A stretch of 64,000 bases of DNA from Myxococcus xanthus. Lineage in GTDB: Bacteria > Myxococcota > Myxococcia > Myxococcales > Myxococcaceae. The notes below the pieces were generated by a model that worked only from the letters and a program-made list of their open reading frames with translations, made no database searches and was not told the origin of the DNA. Made by a program: the position numbers and the translations under genes. The stretch spans positions 7,234,001-7,298,000 of the forward strand of contig NZ_CP017174.1 in assembly GCF_006402735.1 (NCBI RefSeq). The letters run 5' to 3'. Shown here piece after piece: positions 63,081 to 64,000 of this stretch (position 1 is the first letter of the stretch; each line of letters starts with the position of its first letter).

Positions 63081-64000
63081 TCACGCCGCCTGATTGAGCC
63101 ACTCCTCATAGGCGCGGAAGTCGTAGTCGCGCCCCAGGAAGGCATTCACCAGCCGGGCCGCGTCGTCCGAGCCACCCGGCTCCAGCACCGCGCGCCGGTA
63201 GGCCTGAGCGGGCTCAGGGGACAGCATCCCCTTCTGCTGGAACACCGTGAACAGGTCCTTCGCGATGACGAGCGACCACATGTACGTGTAGTAGTTGGAC
63301 GAGTACCCGTCGAGGTGGCCGAAGGAGAGGTGGAAGTAGGTGCCCTCCACGTACGGGAAGGGTGTGAACTTCCCCTGGAGCTCGCGCACGAGCGACACCG
63401 CGTCCACGCCCTCCGGCTTCCGCCGGTACAGCTCCAGGCTGAGCGCCGCGTAGAACATCTGCTGGCGCACCCACAGCCCCTTGCCGAACTCTTCCGCGCG
63501 GCGCATGCGCTCCACCACGTCCGCGGGGATGGGCTCGTTCGTCTGATAGTGCTTCGCGAATGTCTGGAGGCTGGCGGTGTCACGCGCCCACTCCTCCAGC
63601 ATCTGCGAAGGCGCCTCCACGAAGTCCCACTCCGTGCGGACACCGGACACGCCCGCCCAGCGAGTGTGGCCGCCGAAGATGTGGTGCAGCAGGTGGCCGA
63701 ACTCGTGGAAGAAGGTCTCCACGTCGCTGTGCTGGAGCAGCGCGGGCTCCGCGCCAGGACGGGGGAAGTTGCAGACAAGCACCCCTTCCGGCAGCCGCCG
63801 TCCCGACTTCCCGCTCGTCAGCGTGAACTGGGCCGCGTGCTTGTACTTGTCGTCGCGCGGGTGCATGTCCAGGTAGAAGCGCCCGCGCAGCGTGGTGCCC
63901 TCGAACACGTCGTAGGCCTCCACGTCCGGGTGCCACACCGGGGCGTCCGCGACGCGGCGGTAGGTGACGCCGAACAGGCGCGCCGTCAGGTCGAGCACGC
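63081..64000 (-). CDS. M3-family oligopeptidase (3' part)
   Basis: The C-terminal 306 residues or so are visible; the 5' end lies beyond the right edge. The zinc site HEFGHLLHHIFGG is complete, with the third ligand in FVEAPSQMLEEWA. The later GTYFHLSFGHLDGYSSNYYT and VIAKDLF segments are typical of thimet oligopeptidase/Dcp-type M3 peptidases. It degrades short peptides in the cytoplasm. Subfamily cannot be fixed from the fragment. Confidence 0.93.
   Translation of the reverse strand, partial: VLDLTARLFGVTYRRVADAPVWHPDVEAYDVFEGTTLRGRFYLDMHPRDDKYKHAAQFTLTSGKSGRRLPEGVLVCNFPRPGAEPALLQHSDVETFFHEFGHLLHHIFGGHTRWAGVSGVRTEWDFVEAPSQMLEEWARDTASLQTFAKHYQTNEPIPADVVERMRRAEEFGKGLWVRQQMFYAALSLELYRRKPEGVDAVSLVRELQGKFTPFPYVEGTYFHLSFGHLDGYSSNYYTYMWSLVIAKDLFTVFQQKGMLSPEPAQAYRRAVLEPGGSDDAARLVNAFLGRDYDFRAYEEWLNQAA

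Overview
The window is high-GC DNA with strong G/C third-position bias and comes from a Myxococcus genome, M. xanthus or a close relative. The evidence is the order pilB-pilT-pilC-pilS-pilR-pilA at the left edge, a pilin start I recognise as Myxococcus-type, Myxococcota-restricted families (a TIGR02266-type PilZ-like domain and a DUF2378/TIGR02265 protein), and many lipoproteins and long disordered proteins. Species assignment is recognition from memory, not a database result.

Layout. 1-7.5 kb (minus strand): type IV pilus genes, with the extension ATPase PilB, retraction ATPase PilT, platform PilC, the PilS/PilR two-component pair and the start of pilin pilA behind a sigma-54 promoter. 7.7-15.7 kb: housekeeping and regulatory genes (ribF, trmB, a GGDEF response regulator, a lipoprotein, a protein ending in an Hfq/Sm-like domain, a cupredoxin lipoprotein, a DnaQ-DinG fusion). 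15.7-19.3 kb: a HAMP/HEAT pair and a sparse stretch with two orphan genes. 19.3-26.8 kb: a translationally coupled run of alaS, a lipoprotein and a 1379-residue protein with a PilZ-like domain, a 750-residue disordered linker and an Hsp70 ATPase. 26.9-35.4 kb: envelope and metabolism genes (two outer-membrane barrels, gshA, an EI24-type membrane protein, a very long CtpA-type protease, gdpD, tatA). 35.4-42.8 kb: a zinc-ribbon protein with nine DPFASID-like repeats, a PhaR-like regulator, an orphan ParA, a small helical protein and two adjacent ArsA-type ATPases. 43-51 kb: TPR lipoprotein, Ste24-type protease, a HrpF/NolX-like protein with a TPR chaperone-like partner, ruvX and a GT39-type glycosyltransferase. 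51.3-56.3 kb: prkA-yhbH-spoVR behind a structured leader. 56.3-64 kb: M23 peptidase, DUF2378 protein, glycogen phosphorylase, a frameshifted NTF2-like remnant, a Cys-rich lipoprotein, a lipase-chaperone-like protein and a partial M3 oligopeptidase.

No tRNA, rRNA, CRISPR array, insertion sequence or prophage was recognised. Perfect GC-rich inverted repeats of 6-9 bp without a T tract sit at most convergent gene junctions and probably act as bidirectional terminators. The most unusual items are the Hfq/Sm-like protein, the HrpF/NolX-like pair, the PilZ-like/Hsp70 giant, the zinc-ribbon repeat protein, the asymmetric ArsA pair and the alternative hairpins ahead of prkA.
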